A stretch of 43,780 nucleotides of DNA. It comes from Cellulomonas fimi. GTDB lineage: Bacteria; Actinomycetota; Actinomycetes; Actinomycetales; Cellulomonadaceae. The position numbers were made by a program, and so were the translations under genes. Shown piece after piece: positions 16,758 through 25,871 of the stretch. Under the pieces are notes generated by a model. It saw only the letters and a list, made by a program, of their open reading frames with translations. It was not told the origin of the DNA and searched no databases. Location: positions 1-43,780 of the forward strand of contig NZ_JAPESW010000030.1 in NCBI RefSeq assembly GCF_028527925.1, in the 5' to 3' direction. Within the stretch, counting starts at the first letter, position 1; each line of letters opens with the position of its first letter.

Positions 16758-17848
16758 TGGCCCACCAGTGGCGCGGCGTGATCGCCGAGTACGCCGACCG
16801 CCTGCCCGCGCACGTCCAGGAGAAGGTCGTCACGCTGGGGGAGGGCGGCACGCCGCTGATCCCGGCGCCGGCGCTGTCGGAGCGCTCGGGCGCGGACGTG
16901 TACGTGAAGTTCGAGGGCATGAACCCGACGGGCTCGTTCAAGGACCGCGGTATGACGACCGCGATCTCGGCGTCGGCGGCCCGCGGGGCCAAGGCGGTCG
17001 TGTGCGCGTCGACGGGCAACACGTCCGCGTCGGCCGCGGCGTACGCGACGCGCGCGGGCATGGTCTGCGCGGTGCTCGTGCCGGACGGCAAGATCGCGAT
17101 GGGCAAGCTGTCGCAGGCGATCGCGCACGGCGCGCGGCTGCTGCAGGTCGACGGCAACTTCGACGACTGCCTCGTCGCGGCCCGCAAGCTCGCCGAGGCG
17201 TACCCGGTCGACCTGGTGAACTCCGTCAACCCGGACCGCATCGAGGGCCAGAAGACGGGCGCGTTCGAGATCGTCGACGCGCTCGGCGACGCCCCCGACA
17301 TCCACGTGCTGCCCGTCGGCAACGCGGGCAACATCACCGCGTACTGGAAGGGCTACCGCGAGTACGCGGGCCTCGACGCGGGGGAGAAGCACGGCGCGGT
17401 CGCGACGCGCACGCCCGTCATGTGGGGCTTCCAGGCCGCCGGCGCCGCGCCGATCGTCAAGGGCTTCCCGATCGACCAGCCCGAGACCATCGCGACCGCG
17501 ATCCGGATCGGCAACCCCGCGTCGTGGCAGCATGCGGAGGAGGCGCGCGACGTGTCGGGCGGGCTCATCGAGTCCGTCACGGACCAGCAGATCCTCGCGG
17601 CGCACCGCGTCCTGTCGGCCGAGGTCGGCGTGTTCGTCGAGCCCGCGTCGGCCGCCGGCGTCGCGGGGCTGCTCATGCTCGCCGAGCAGGGCCGCGTCCC
17701 CGCGGGCGCCCGCATCGCGATCACGGTGACGGGCCACGGGCTCAAGGACCCGCAGTGGGCGCTCAAGACCCCCGAGGGCCACGACGTCGAGCCCGTGCGC
17801 GTCTCCGCGGACGTGGTGTCGATCGCCGCCGCGCTCGGCCTGGACTGA
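16757..17848 (+). CDS. thrC: Threonine synthase
   Basis: A 363-residue PLP enzyme converting O-phosphohomoserine to threonine. The PLP lysine lies in [13 protein letters not shown]. The serine/threonine-rich loop [18 protein letters not shown] and the phosphate-binding [14 protein letters not shown] are intact. Length and motifs are those of the short actinobacterial class, without the extended N-terminal domain of enterobacterial ThrC. The ATG at 16757 overlaps the hom stop and has AAGGAG upstream. thrB follows after seven bases, giving a compact hom-thrC-thrB operon. Open frame extends far upstream of this start inside hom and lysA but is not conserved protein. Confidence 0.97.
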   Translation: MAHQWRGVIAEYADRLPAHVQEKVVTLGEGGTPLIPAPALSERSGADVYVKFEGMNPTGSFKDRGMTTAISASAARGAKAVVCASTGNTSASAAAYATRAGMVCAVLVPDGKIAMGKLSQAIAHGARLLQVDGNFDDCLVAARKLAEAYPVDLVNSVNPDRIEGQKTGAFEIVDALGDAPDIHVLPVGNAGNITAYWKGYREYAGLDAGEKHGAVATRTPVMWGFQAAGAAPIVKGFPIDQPETIATAIRIGNPASWQHAEEARDVSGGLIESVTDQQILAAHRVLSAEVGVFVEPASAAGVAGLLMLAEQGRVPAGARIAITVTGHGLKDPQWALKTPEGHDVEPVRVSADVVSIAAALGLD

Positions 17849-17855
17849 GGCCGCG

Positions 17856-18839
17856 ATGCGCCTGGGGGCGGACCACGTCCGCGTCCGCGTGCCCGCGACG
17901 AGCGCCAACCTCGGCCCGGGTTTCGACGCCCTGGGCGTCGCGCTCACGCTGCACGACGAGCTCGAGGTCCGGGCGCTCGGCACGTCCGGCGTCACGGTGG
18001 AGGTGACCGGCGAGGGGGCGGGGCAGGTCCCCGACGACGAGCGGCACCTCGTCGTGCAGGCGCTGCGCACCGCGCTCGACCACGTCGGCGCCCCGCAGAC
18101 CGGCCTCCACCTGACGTGCCGGAACGCGATCCCGCACGGACGGGGTCTCGGGTCGTCCGCCGCGGCCGTCGTCGCCGGGATCGTCGCGGCGCGCGCGCTC
18201 GTCGCGGACCCCGACGCACTCGACGACGGCACGGCGCTCGCGCTCGCCTCGGCGATGGAGGGCCACCCGGACAACGCGGCGCCCGCGCTGCTCGGCGGCG
18301 CGACCGTCGCGTGGAGCGACACCGGGACGGGGGCCGTGCAGGCGGCGCGGATCGCGGTGCACGACGACGTCGTGCCGGTGGCCGTCGTCCCCGGCACCCA
18401 CCTGTCGACCAAGGCCGCCCGCGGCGTCCTGCCCGCGACGGTGCCGCACGCCGACGCCGCGTTCCAGGCCGGCCGCGCGGCGCTGCTGGTCGAGGCGCTC
18501 GGACGCCGACCCGACCTGCTGCTCCCGGCGACCGAGGACCGTCTGCACCAGCAGCAGCGGCGTGCCGTCATGCGCGACTCGCTCGCGCTGGTCGACGTCC
18601 TGCGGGCCGCCGGCGTCGCCGCGGTCGTCTCCGGTGCCGGGCCCACGGTCCTGGCACTCGCGCGCCGCACGGGGAAGACGACGGGCCCCGACGGTGTTGA
18701 GAGGGTGAGCACGGACGCCGACGACGCCCTTGCCGCCGCGTTCGGCGGTGTCATGGGCGGGTGGCGGATCCTCCCGCTCGCGGTCGACACCGAGGGCGCC
18801 CGCGCCGAGCGTGTGCCGTCGAGCCGCCCGATCGGGTGA
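17856..18839 (+). CDS. thrB: Homoserine kinase
   Basis: A 327-residue GHMP-family kinase phosphorylating homoserine with ATP to feed threonine synthase. The N-terminus VRVPATSANLGPGFDALGVAL is followed by the ATP loop HGRGLGSSAAAVVAGI, EGHPDNAAPALLGG, and a C-terminal GHMP motif VVSGAGPTVLALA. All three GHMP motifs are present. Start is the ATG at 17856, seven bases after thrC, so it depends on the operon promoter. The last 40 residues after the C-terminal motif are variable and Arg/Pro-rich. The 275-base gap after it holds the rho promoter region. Confidence 0.96.
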   Translation: MRLGADHVRVRVPATSANLGPGFDALGVALTLHDELEVRALGTSGVTVEVTGEGAGQVPDDERHLVVQALRTALDHVGAPQTGLHLTCRNAIPHGRGLGSSAAAVVAGIVAARALVADPDALDDGTALALASAMEGHPDNAAPALLGGATVAWSDTGTGAVQAARIAVHDDVVPVAVVPGTHLSTKAARGVLPATVPHADAAFQAGRAALLVEALGRRPDLLLPATEDRLHQQQRRAVMRDSLALVDVLRAAGVAAVVSGAGPTVLALARRTGKTTGPDGVERVSTDADDALAAAFGGVMGGWRILPLAVDTEGARAERVPSSRPIG

Positions 18840-19114
18840 ACCGCGACACCAGCGCTGAGGCGCACTCCGGGCCGGACCGACAGTGATAACATCGACGCGT
18901 TCCCCGGACCTCGTCCTCCGGGCCGCCCGCGCCGTTCATCGCCCGGGCGATTCCCTCGAGTCGACCCCCCGGGAGCGCTCCAGCCCACGCGCGCAGATGT
19001 CGCAGACGTCGTCGTACGCGCCGTGCCGCTCCATCACCGTCCCGGTCGTCTGACCGGGGCCCGGTCGCACCCCGTCCCCGTGGGGTGGACCACCGACGAG
19101 GGGAAGGGTCCTTC
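18840..19114 (+). promoter_or_regulatory. rho promoter and long 5' leader
   Basis: The gap contains no gene. TGATAACAT at 18884-18892 reads as an extended -10 (TG-n-TAACAT), which would start transcription near 18899 and leave a leader of about 215 bases before rho. The leader is GC-rich and contains the palindrome-like GGGAGCGCTCC at 18971-18981. rho genes are known to be autoregulated through their leaders in other bacteria; that is not shown here. Confidence 0.45.
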
Positions 19115-21148
19115 GTGACAGACACCATCGATCCCGCCGTGACGACTTCCGGCGGGTCCGCCCGCGCCGGCTCGATCACCGCGATGCGCCTGCCCGAGCT
19201 GCAGGCGCTCGCGTCCGAGCTGGGCGTCAAGGGCACCTCGAAGATGCGCAAGGGCGACCTGGTCGACGCGATCAACGCCGCCCGCGGGGGCAACCGGTCC
19301 CGCGCGCTCGACGAGCCGCGTCGCAGCGAGTCGGTCGCCGTGGCCGACGCCCCGCCCGCCCGCGAGCGCCGCCGCCGCGCGCCGCAGGCCGCCGCGCAGG
19401 ACGAGTCCGCCGCGGCACCCGCTGCCGAGCGTGAGCAGCCCCGCGAGCAGGGCGGCGAGCAGCCGCGCACCGAGCGTGCACCGCGCGCCGAGCGGGAGCC
19501 CCGCACCGAGCGCGAGCCGCGCGGCGACCGCGAGCAGCAGGAGCGCCCGCGCCAGGACGCGCTCGCCGGGCTCGAGGCCGCGCTCGACGCACGGCTCGCG
19601 CCCGCCGAGTCCCGGGACGACCGCGCCGCGCGTGCGTCGGACGCCGTGCAGGGCGAGCGCCGCTCGCGCCGCTCCGGCCGGGGCCAGGGTGCGCCGGAGG
19701 ACCAGCGCCGCGAGGACGAGAACCGTCAGCAGGGCGGCCAGCAGCAGGCGCCGCAGGGCCAGGGCCAGCAGGGTCAGGGCCAGCAGGGCGGCAACCGCCA
19801 GGGCAACCAGAACCAGAACCGGGACCAGTTCGGGCCGGACGACGACGAGCGCGGCGGTCGCCGCCGTCGCTCGCGCGACCGGTACCGCGACCGGGACCGC
19901 AAGGGCCGCCGCGGTCGTGGCGGCCAGCCGGACGTGTCGGGCCTCGACGACATCGAGGTCACCGAGGACGACGTCCTGCTGCCCGTCGCGGGCATCCTCG
20001 ACGTGCTCGACTCGTACGCGTTCGTCCGCACGTCGGGCTACCTCCCCGGCGCGAACGACGTGTACGTGTCGCTCAACCAGGTGAAGAAGTCCGGCCTGCG
20101 CCGCGGTGACGCCATCACGGGTGCCGTCCGCCAGCCCCGCGAGGGCGAGCAGCCGCCGCAGGGCAACCGGCCGAGCAAGTTCAACGCGCTCGTGCGGCTC
20201 GACACGGTCAACGGCATGGCGCCCGAGGAGGCGCGCAACCGGGCCGAGTTCACCAAGCTCACGCCGCTCTACCCGCAGGAGCGCCTGCGGCTCGAGACGG
20301 AGCCGACGCGCCTGACGCCCCGCGTGATCGACATCGTCGCGCCCATCGGCAAGGGTCAGCGCGGCCTCATCGTCGCGCCGCCCAAGGCGGGCAAGACGAT
20401 CGTCATGCAGCAGATCGCGAACGCGATCACCGCGAACAACCCCGAGGTCCACCTCATGGTCGTGCTCGTCGACGAGCGCCCCGAGGAGGTCACGGACATG
20501 GAGCGGACGGTCAAGGGCGAGGTCATCGCCTCGACCTTCGACCGCCCCGCCTCGGACCACACGATCGTCGCGGAGCTCGCGATCGAGCGCGCCAAGCGTC
20601 TGGTCGAGCTCGGCCAGGACGTCGTGGTGCTGCTCGACTCGCTGACCCGTCTGTCGCGCGCGTACAACCTGGCCGCGCCGGCGTCGGGCCGCATCCTGTC
20701 CGGTGGTGTGGACGCCTCCGCGCTCTACCCGCCGAAGCGCTTCTTCGGCGCCGCCCGCAACATCGAGAACGGCGGTTCGCTCACCATCCTCGCGTCCGCG
20801 CTCGTCGAGACCGGCTCCAAGATGGACGAGGTCATCTTCGAGGAGTTCAAGGGCACCGGGAACATGGAGCTTCGGCTCTCGCGTTCGCTCGCGGACAAGC
20901 GCATCTTCCCGGCGGTCGACGTCAACGCGTCGGGCACGCGCCGCGAGGAGATCCTCATGTCGCAGGACGAGCTGAAGATCATCTACAAGCTCCGCCGCGT
21001 GATGGGCGCGCTCGACCAGCAGCAGGCGATCGAGCTGCTCATCGGCAAGCTGCGTGAGACCAAGTCGAACGTCGAGTTCCTGCTCCAGGTGCAGAAGACG
21101 ACGCCCGGCGGTCCGATCGGTGACGGCGAGGTCGGCCGCACGGTCTGA
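19115..21148 (+). CDS. rho: Transcription termination factor Rho with large disordered insertion
   Basis: A 677-residue hexameric RNA helicase that ends transcription. A Rho_N helical domain (about 26-60, [17 protein letters not shown]) is followed by about 220 residues rich in Arg, Glu, Gln, Gly and Asn with QQ/GQ/NQ runs. Next is the cold-shock-like RNA site ([22 protein letters not shown]) and the RecA-like motor with Walker A APPKAGKT (Lys427), Walker [12 protein letters not shown] and the Q/R-loop region NVEFLLQ. Actinobacterial Rho proteins are known for such insertions. This one ends in an unusually Gln/Gly/Asn-rich stretch. The GTG at 19115 follows GGGGAAGG. A strong hairpin follows the stop. 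Confidence 0.97.
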   Translation: MTDTIDPAVTTSGGSARAGSITAMRLPELQALASELGVKGTSKMRKGDLVDAINAARGGNRSRALDEPRRSESVAVADAPPARERRRRAPQAAAQDESAAAPAAEREQPREQGGEQPRTERAPRAEREPRTEREPRGDREQQERPRQDALAGLEAALDARLAPAESRDDRAARASDAVQGERRSRRSGRGQGAPEDQRREDENRQQGGQQQAPQGQGQQGQGQQGGNRQGNQNQNRDQFGPDDDERGGRRRRSRDRYRDRDRKGRRGRGGQPDVSGLDDIEVTEDDVLLPVAGILDVLDSYAFVRTSGYLPGANDVYVSLNQVKKSGLRRGDAITGAVRQPREGEQPPQGNRPSKFNALVRLDTVNGMAPEEARNRAEFTKLTPLYPQERLRLETEPTRLTPRVIDIVAPIGKGQRGLIVAPPKAGKTIVMQQIANAITANNPEVHLMVVLVDERPEEVTDMERTVKGEVIASTFDRPASDHTIVAELAIERAKRLVELGQDVVVLLDSLTRLSRAYNLAAPASGRILSGGVDASALYPPKRFFGAARNIENGGSLTILASALVETGSKMDEVIFEEFKGTGNMELRLSRSLADKRIFPAVDVNASGTRREEILMSQDELKIIYKLRRVMGALDQQQAIELLIGKLRETKSNVEFLLQVQKTTPGGPIGDGEVGRTV

Positions 21149-21161
21149 CGCCCGCACCGCT

Positions 21162-21205
21162 GACGACGGCCCCGCACTCCCGACGAGGGAGGCGGGGCCG
21201 TCGTC
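21162..21205 (+). terminator. Terminator after rho
   Basis: Perfect 14-base arms GACGACGGCCCCGC (21162-21175) and its complement (21192-21205) enclose a 16-base loop, starting 14 bases past the rho stop. The 200 bases that follow, up to 21407, show no gene. Confidence 0.8.
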
Positions 21206-21407
21206 GTCCGCGGGCTCGCCGCGAGCGCGCGGACGACCGTCGGGCGCGTGGGGCTGCCCCCGACACCCCGCCGCCGCGCGACCCGCACGACGTGTTCCGG
21301 GCACGGGACGTCGAGGTGCTCGGCGCGGCAGACTGAGCCGTCGGGGCAGCAGGGCGCCGGTCGTCGGTCCGCCCGTCCACGGGACGCCTCGCCGGAAGGG
21401 GAGCGCG

Positions 21408-21755
21408 ATGGTCGACGAGGTGCTGGCCGGACGCGTGCGCGCGCTCGTCGGAGCGCGCGTGCCGGTCGTGGAGCGACGGATGTTCGGCGGGGTCGCGTTC
21501 CTCGTCGGCGGCCACATGGCCGTCGGCGTGAGCGGACGCCAGGGTGCGGTCATGGTCCGCGTCCCGGCCGAGGAGACCGCGCGCCTGCTCACCGAGCCCG
21601 GGACCAAGCCGTTCGTCATGAACGGCCGGCACGCCGCCGGATGGCTGCTCGTCGAGCCGTCCGCCGTCGAGGACGACGACGACCTCGCCCCGTGGGTCGA
21701 CGCGGGCGTCGACCACGCGCGCTCGCTCCCGCCCAAGCCGGGCGCGGAGGGCTGA
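21408..21755 (+). CDS. TfoX/Sxy N-terminal domain protein
   Basis: A 115-residue protein consisting of a single TfoX N-terminal domain: RRMFGGVAFLVGGHMAVGV, then AVMVRVPAEETARLL and FVMNGRHAAGWLLVEP. In Gammaproteobacteria the full-length TfoX promotes competence. Stand-alone N-domain proteins like this are widespread in actinobacteria and have no established role, so competence should not be inferred. Start is the ATG at 21408 behind GGAAGGGGAG. It is monocistronic, after the rho terminator. Confidence 0.85.
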   Translation: MVDEVLAGRVRALVGARVPVVERRMFGGVAFLVGGHMAVGVSGRQGAVMVRVPAEETARLLTEPGTKPFVMNGRHAAGWLLVEPSAVEDDDDLAPWVDAGVDHARSLPPKPGAEG

Positions 21756-21819
21756 CGAGGCTGCGTGCGCCCGGCCGGCACTGCGACGGCGGCGACGGGT
21801 CGGCCGCGGCGTCCGAGGG

Positions 21820-22002
21820 TCAGGTCCGCGGTGTGAAGGCGTCGGGCGCGGCGTTCGGGACGCGGTCGCGACCCGGCCAGCGCTGCTGGTAGGTGCGGCG
21901 TCGACCGCAGCGGACGCAGGTCGCCGTGCGCACGGTGGAGGTACCGGGGACAGGGGTCTTGCCGTCGGGGTCGCCGCGGAAGACGTGCAGGCACACCGTC
22001 AT
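21820..22002 (-). CDS. Small Cys-containing protein, unknown function
   Basis: A 60-residue protein I do not recognise. It begins MTVCLHVFRGDPDGKTP and carries TATCVRCGRRRTYQQRWPG, so Cys29 and Cys32 form a CxxC knuckle, with Cys4 and His6 as possible extra metal ligands. This could be a minimal zinc ribbon. The basic tail and codon use fit a real gene. AGGAG lies 11 bases before the ATG. It fills part of an otherwise empty 467-base interval (21756-22222) and is divergent from the META lipoprotein. The remainder of that interval shows only a probable -10 at 22209. Confidence 0.5.
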   Translation of the reverse strand: MTVCLHVFRGDPDGKTPVPGTSTVRTATCVRCGRRRTYQQRWPGRDRVPNAAPDAFTPRT

Positions 22003-22208
22003 TGGTGCTCAGCTCCTCGTGAGAGTGCTCGTGCCGCCCATCGTCCTCGGGCCCCGCCGCCCTTCGCACGCGTCCCACGAACGCCGACCGGGTCAAATCC
22101 ACGATGTGAGATCGCGCCGGTGGAACCCTGTTGACCTGCGGCGACGCGGCTGCTCCGATCGGGTCATCGGCCCCCGGCGGGCCGTCGGGCACGTGGCCGA
22201 TGCCGCTG

Positions 22209-22214
22209 CTAGCG
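22209..22214 (+). promoter_or_regulatory. -10 element of a probable leaderless promoter for the META lipoprotein
   Basis: TAGCGT lies eight bases before the ATG at 22223, and no ribosome binding site is visible. Confidence 0.5.
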
Positions 22215-22222
22215 TGCCCGGT

Positions 22223-22606
22223 ATGAACCGGTACGCGTGGGGACGTCCGGCAGCGGGCGTGATCGGGCTGGTGGTGGCGGCGGGGGCACTCGTCGCGTGC
22301 GCGGCGGGTGAGGAGCCCGCCGACGCGGTCGGCACGTGGGGTGAGGACGCCGAGGGCGAGCCGCAGCTCGTCATCGAGGAGGACGGCACCGTCTCGGGGA
22401 CCGACGGGTGCAACCGCATGACGGGCACCTGGTCCGAGGGGGAGGATCAGGACGTGACGTTCAACGACATGGCCGTCACGCAGATGGCCTGCGAGGGCGT
22501 CGACGACTGGCTCAAGGGCGCGTCCACCGGCGAGGTCGAGGGGGACGAGCTGGTGGTCTACGACGAGTCCGGCGAGCAGATCGGCACGCTCGCGCGCGCG
22601 ACCTGA
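22223..22606 (+). CDS. META-domain lipoprotein (HslJ-like)
   Basis: A 127-residue exported protein. The N-terminus has a hydrophobic signal with lipobox LVAC (Cys26 region, GALVACAAG). The remainder is a short META domain: VGTWGED, LVIEEDGTVSGTDGCNRMTGTW, then VTFNDMAVTQMACEG. The GCNR and MAC segments are characteristic of the HslJ/META family, found on heat-shock and envelope proteins of unclear biochemical function. The protein is very acidic. The ATG at 22223 begins the signal peptide directly. A strong hairpin follows, so it is a single-gene transcript. Confidence 0.75.
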   Translation: MNRYAWGRPAAGVIGLVVAAGALVACAAGEEPADAVGTWGEDAEGEPQLVIEEDGTVSGTDGCNRMTGTWSEGEDQDVTFNDMAVTQMACEGVDDWLKGASTGEVEGDELVVYDESGEQIGTLARAT

Positions 22607-22621
22607 CGGCCGCCGCGACGC

Positions 22622-22648
22622 CCCGTCCGGCCACGCGGGCCGGACGGG
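22622..22648 (+). terminator. Terminator after the META lipoprotein gene
   Basis: CCCGTCCGGCC (22622-22632) and GGCCGGACGGG (22638-22648) pair perfectly around a five-base loop. AAGATTTC follows, giving a short U stretch. Confidence 0.8.
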
Positions 22649-22653
22649 AAGAT

Positions 22654-22682
22654 TTCGACGCCCGCCCGCGTTCTGGCACAAT
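22654..22682 (+). promoter_or_regulatory. Promoter of rpmE (and possibly prfA onward)
   Basis: TTCGAC (22654-22659) and CACAAT (22677-22682) are separated by 17 bases, a plausible -35/-10 pair immediately after the upstream terminator. It would give a leader of about 65-70 bases before rpmE. Confidence 0.5.
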
Positions 22683-22756
22683 CGTCTGTTGGTCTGCGGT
22701 TCACCCGTGCGCGCAGCGCGCCGGGACCCGGGGACACCCCAACAAGGAGAAGCCCT

Positions 22757-22972
22757 GTGAAGTCTGACATCCACCCGGAGTACGTGGTCACCGAGGTCAC
22801 CTGCACCTGCGGCAACACGTTCACCACGCGCTCGACCGTGACGAGCGGCAAGATCCACGCCGACGTCTGCAGCGCCTGCCACCCGTTCTACACGGGCAAG
22901 CAGAAGATCCTCGACACCGGTGGCCGCGTGGCCCGGTTCGAGGCGCGCTACGGCAAGAAGTCGGCCAACTAG
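22757..22972 (+). CDS. rpmE: 50S ribosomal protein L31 (zinc-binding form)
   Basis: A 71-residue protein of the large ribosomal subunit. It carries the C+ type zinc ligands Cys16, Cys18, Cys38 and Cys41 ([20 protein letters not shown]), so it is the zinc-containing paralogue rather than the zinc-free form made under zinc shortage. The C-terminus [13 protein letters not shown] is typical. The GTG at 22757 follows AAGGAG. A long imperfect hairpin separates it from prfA, which may reduce read-through. Confidence 0.97.
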   Translation: MKSDIHPEYVVTEVTCTCGNTFTTRSTVTSGKIHADVCSACHPFYTGKQKILDTGGRVARFEARYGKKSAN

Positions 22973-22979
22973 CACCTCC

Positions 22980-23046
22980 GCAGCGCCGGTGCCCGGCCGC
23001 GGACGACTGCCCTCCATGGCAGTGTCCGCCCGGGTACCGGCGCTGC
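22980..23046 (+). terminator. Long imperfect hairpin between rpmE and prfA
   Basis: GCAGCGCCGGT (22980-22990) pairs with 23036-23046. The inner segments CCCGG/CCGGG, GGAC/GTCC and ACTGCC/GGCAGT continue the stem with small bulges, closing on the loop CTCCAT. It could terminate rpmE transcripts or protect or attenuate a longer message. No U tail is present. Confidence 0.6.
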
Positions 23047-23110
23047 TGCGTTGCGCGCCCGACGTCCCCCGCCGGGTCCCGCTGACCGGTCGAGGCTGGA
23101 GGAGCCACCC

Positions 23111-24208
23111 ATGAGCGAGGCGTACGCCGCCGCGCAGCCGCTGCTCGACGAGCACGCGCACATCGAGGCGCAGCTCGCCGACCCGGCCGTGCACGCGGAC
23201 GCCGCGCTCGCGCGTCGCCTGGGCCGCCGGTACGCCGAGCTCGGTCGCGTCGCGCAGGCCTACCGGGCGTGGCGGTCCGCGGCCGACGACGCCGAGGCCG
23301 CCGCCGAGCTCGCCGAGGTCGACGACGCGTTCGCCGCCGAGCTGCCCGGGCTGCAGGAGACCGCCCGCGCCGCCGAGGCCCGCCTGCGCGACGTGCTGGT
23401 GCCGCGCGACCCCGACGACGCGCGCGACGTCATCCTCGAGATCAAGGCCGGCGAGGGCGGCGAGGAGTCCGCGCTGTTCGCCGGCGACCTGCTGCGCATG
23501 TACACGCGGTACGCCGAGCGCATGGGCTGGCAGACGCAGGTGCTCGAGTCCACCGAGTCCGACCTCGGCGGGTTCAAGGATGTGCACCTGTCCGTCAAGG
23601 CGCGCGGCGCGGTGGCGCCCGAGGACGGCGTCTGGGCGCACCTGAAGTACGAGGGCGGCGTGCACCGCGTACAGCGCGTGCCGGTCACCGAGTCGCAGGG
23701 CCGCATCCACACCTCGGCGGCGGGCGTGCTCGTGCTGCCGGAGGCGGAGGACGAGGGCGAGGTCGAGATCGACCCGAACGACCTGCGCATCGACGTCTAC
23801 CGCTCGTCCGGCCCGGGCGGGCAGTCGGTCAACACGACGGACTCCGCGGTGCGGATCACGCACCTGCCGACCGGCATCGTCGTGTCGATGCAGAACGAGA
23901 AGTCGCAGCTGCAGAACCGCGAGCAGGCGATGCGCGTGCTGCGCGCCCGGCTGCTGGCCGCCCGGCAGGAGGAGGCCGCGGCCGCTGCGTCGCAGGCCCG
24001 CCGCTCGCAGGTCCGGACCGTCGACCGGTCCGAGCGGATCCGCACCTACAACTTCCCGGAGAACCGGGTCGCGGACCACCGCACCGGCTACAAGGCGTAC
24101 AACCTCGACGCCGTGCTCGGCGGCGACCTCGGAGCCGTCGTGCAGTCCGCGATCGACGCCGACGAGGCCGCGCGGCTCGCGTCGGCCGGCGACGCGGGGG
24201 AGTCGTGA
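23111..24208 (+). CDS. prfA: Peptide chain release factor 1
   Basis: A 365-residue factor releasing peptides at UAA and UAG. The N-terminal helical domain is followed by [22 protein letters not shown]. The catalytic GGQ loop is [17 protein letters not shown]. The C-terminal [16 protein letters not shown] segment is characteristic of RF1. The codon-recognition tripeptide region has changed to [16 protein letters not shown], as usual. The ATG at 23111 is preceded by GGAGGAG. Its stop overlaps the start of prmC, which encodes the methyltransferase that modifies the GGQ glutamine. Confidence 0.96.
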   Translation: MSEAYAAAQPLLDEHAHIEAQLADPAVHADAALARRLGRRYAELGRVAQAYRAWRSAADDAEAAAELAEVDDAFAAELPGLQETARAAEARLRDVLVPRDPDDARDVILEIKAGEGGEESALFAGDLLRMYTRYAERMGWQTQVLESTESDLGGFKDVHLSVKARGAVAPEDGVWAHLKYEGGVHRVQRVPVTESQGRIHTSAAGVLVLPEAEDEGEVEIDPNDLRIDVYRSSGPGGQSVNTTDSAVRITHLPTGIVVSMQNEKSQLQNREQAMRVLRARLLAARQEEAAAAASQARRSQVRTVDRSERIRTYNFPENRVADHRTGYKAYNLDAVLGGDLGAVVQSAIDADEAARLASAGDAGES

Positions 24209-25170
24209 CGACCGCACCGCCCGCTCCGGGGCTGCGCGCGCTCGTCGACGGTGCAACGCGCGTGCTCGCGGAGGCCGGGGTGGCGTCCCCGCGCGTCGAC
24301 GCGACCGCGCTCGCCGCGCACGCGCTCGGTCTCGACCGCCTCGACCTGGTGCTCGCGCCGCCCGTGCCCGACGGCTTCGCCGAGCGGTACGCGGAGCTCG
24401 TCGACCGGCGCCGGCGCCGCGAGCCGCTCCAGCACATCGTCGGCAGCACGACGTTCCGCTGGCTCACGCTGCACGTCGAGCCCGGCGTGTTCGTGCCGCG
24501 GCCCGAGACGGAGGTCGTCGCGCAGGTCGCGGTGGACGAGGCCGCGCGCCTCGTCGCGACCGGCGTGGCGCCCGTGGTCGTCGACCTGTGCTGCGGCGCG
24601 GGCGGGCTGGGCCTGGCCGTGGCCACCGAGGTGCCCGGCAGCCGCGTCGCGGCCGTCGACGCGTCGCCCGCGGCCGTCGCGCTGACCCGCCGGAACGCGA
24701 CCGCGGCCGGCGCCGACGTGCGCGTCGAGCTCGGCGACGTGCGCGACCCCGCGCTGCTCGGCGACCTCGCCGGGACGGTCGACGTCCTCGTCTCGAACCC
24801 GCCCTACATCCCGCCCGACGCCGAGCCGGTCGACCCCGAGGTGCGCGACCACGACCCCGACCTCGCCCTGTACGGCGGCGGCGTCGACGGCCTCGACGTG
24901 CCTCGCGCGGTCGTCACGGCGGCGCTGCGCCTGCTGCGGCCGGGCGGGCTGCTCGTCATGGAGCACGCCGAGGTGCAGGACGCCGCGGCGCGCGACGTCG
25001 CGCACGCGACCGGCGGGTTCGTCGACGTGTCGAGCCGTCCGGACCTCACCGGCCGGCCCCGCATGCTCGTCGCGCGACGGCGCCCGGACGCGGGCGCGTC
25101 GGACGTCCCCGCGACCTCCGCCGGACCCGTCCTGGACGGACAGCCGGACGTGGGAGACTCCCCCTCGTGA
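24205..25170 (+). CDS. prmC: Release factor glutamine N5-methyltransferase
   Basis: A 321-residue SAM-dependent enzyme methylating the GGQ glutamine of release factors. The N-terminal helical domain (about 1-85) is followed by [15 protein letters not shown] and [11 protein letters not shown]. The SAM-binding loop reads [16 protein letters not shown], and the catalytic NPPY lies in [16 protein letters not shown]. The usual C-terminus is extended by about 30 variable residues up to the sua5 overlap. GTG at 24205 overlaps the prfA stop (GTGA). Substrate and enzyme genes are thus coupled. Confidence 0.94.
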   Translation: MTTAPPAPGLRALVDGATRVLAEAGVASPRVDATALAAHALGLDRLDLVLAPPVPDGFAERYAELVDRRRRREPLQHIVGSTTFRWLTLHVEPGVFVPRPETEVVAQVAVDEAARLVATGVAPVVVDLCCGAGGLGLAVATEVPGSRVAAVDASPAAVALTRRNATAAGADVRVELGDVRDPALLGDLAGTVDVLVSNPPYIPPDAEPVDPEVRDHDPDLALYGGGVDGLDVPRAVVTAALRLLRPGGLLVMEHAEVQDAAARDVAHATGGFVDVSSRPDLTGRPRMLVARRRPDAGASDVPATSAGPVLDGQPDVGDSPS

Positions 25171-25871
25171 GCGAGCGCATCCTGCCGGCGTCCGATCCGT
25201 CCACCTGGGGTCCCGCGATCGACGAGGCGGTCGCCGCGGTCTCCCGCGGCGCCCTCGTCGTGCTGCCGACGGACACCGTCTACGGCATCGGCGCCGACGC
25301 CTTCACCCCGCCCGCGGTGCAGGCCCTGCTCGACGCGAAGGGCCGCGGCCGGCAGATGCCGCCGCCCGTGCTCATGCCCGACGTCCGCACGCTCGACGGT
25401 CTCGCGGCCGGCGTCCCCGCGGAGGCGCGCGCCCTCGCCGAGGCGTTCTGGCCCGGCGGCCTCACGCTCATCGTCCGCGCGCAGCCGTCGCTCGCGTGGG
25501 ACCTGGGCGAGACGCACGGCACGGTCGCGCTGCGCGTACCGGACCACCCGAGCGCGCTCGCGCTGCTGCGCAGGACCGGCCCGATGGCGGTGTCGAGCGC
25601 GAACCGGACCGGCTCGCCGGCCGCCGTCACCGCGCAGGACGCGTTCGACCAGCTCGGCGACGCGGTCGCCGTCTACCTCGACGGCGGCGACGCGCCTGGT
25701 GGGGTGGCCTCGACGATCGTCGACGCGACCGGCCCGACCCTGCGCCTCGTGCGCGCGGGTGCGCTCACGCTCGAGCAGCTCCGCGAGGTCGCACCCGTCG
25801 AGCCGCCCGCGCCGCCCGCCGAGAAGGCCGCGGCCGAGCCGCCCGCACCCCCCGCGGAGCCCGGCCCGTGA
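25167..25871 (+). CDS. L-threonylcarbamoyladenylate synthase (Sua5/YwlC/TsaC)
   Basis: A 234-residue enzyme making threonylcarbamoyl-AMP from threonine, bicarbonate and ATP for the t6A modification of tRNAs that read ANN codons. YrdC-fold motifs include GALVVLPTDTVYGIGADA, KGRGRQMPPPVLM, FWPGGLTLIV, VALRVPDHP and MAVSSANRTGSPA. It lacks the extra C-terminal Sua5 domain, ending instead in a Pro/Ala/Glu-rich tail of about 30 residues. GTG at 25167 overlaps the prmC stop by four bases. The same order is found in mycobacteria. Confidence 0.92.
   Translation: MSERILPASDPSTWGPAIDEAVAAVSRGALVVLPTDTVYGIGADAFTPPAVQALLDAKGRGRQMPPPVLMPDVRTLDGLAAGVPAEARALAEAFWPGGLTLIVRAQPSLAWDLGETHGTVALRVPDHPSALALLRRTGPMAVSSANRTGSPAAVTAQDAFDQLGDAVAVYLDGGDAPGGVASTIVDATGPTLRLVRAGALTLEQLREVAPVEPPAPPAEKAAAEPPAPPAEPGP

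Noticed and set aside
18971..18981. GGGAGCGCTCC, resembling the CelR/CebR cellulase operator TGGGAGCGCTCCCA
   Set aside because: Only 11 of 14 positions match and it lies in the rho leader, where cellobiose control makes no sense; likely chance in GC-rich DNA.
21408..21755. TfoX domain as evidence of natural competence
   Set aside because: Only the N-terminal domain is present and such proteins are common in non-competent actinobacteria.
19034..24256. A 1740-codon open frame on the minus strand across rho to prfA
   Set aside because: It is antisense to highly conserved genes and arises from the lack of AT-rich stop codons in this GC-rich DNA; the residue content is Arg/Ala/Gly-rich with no domain.
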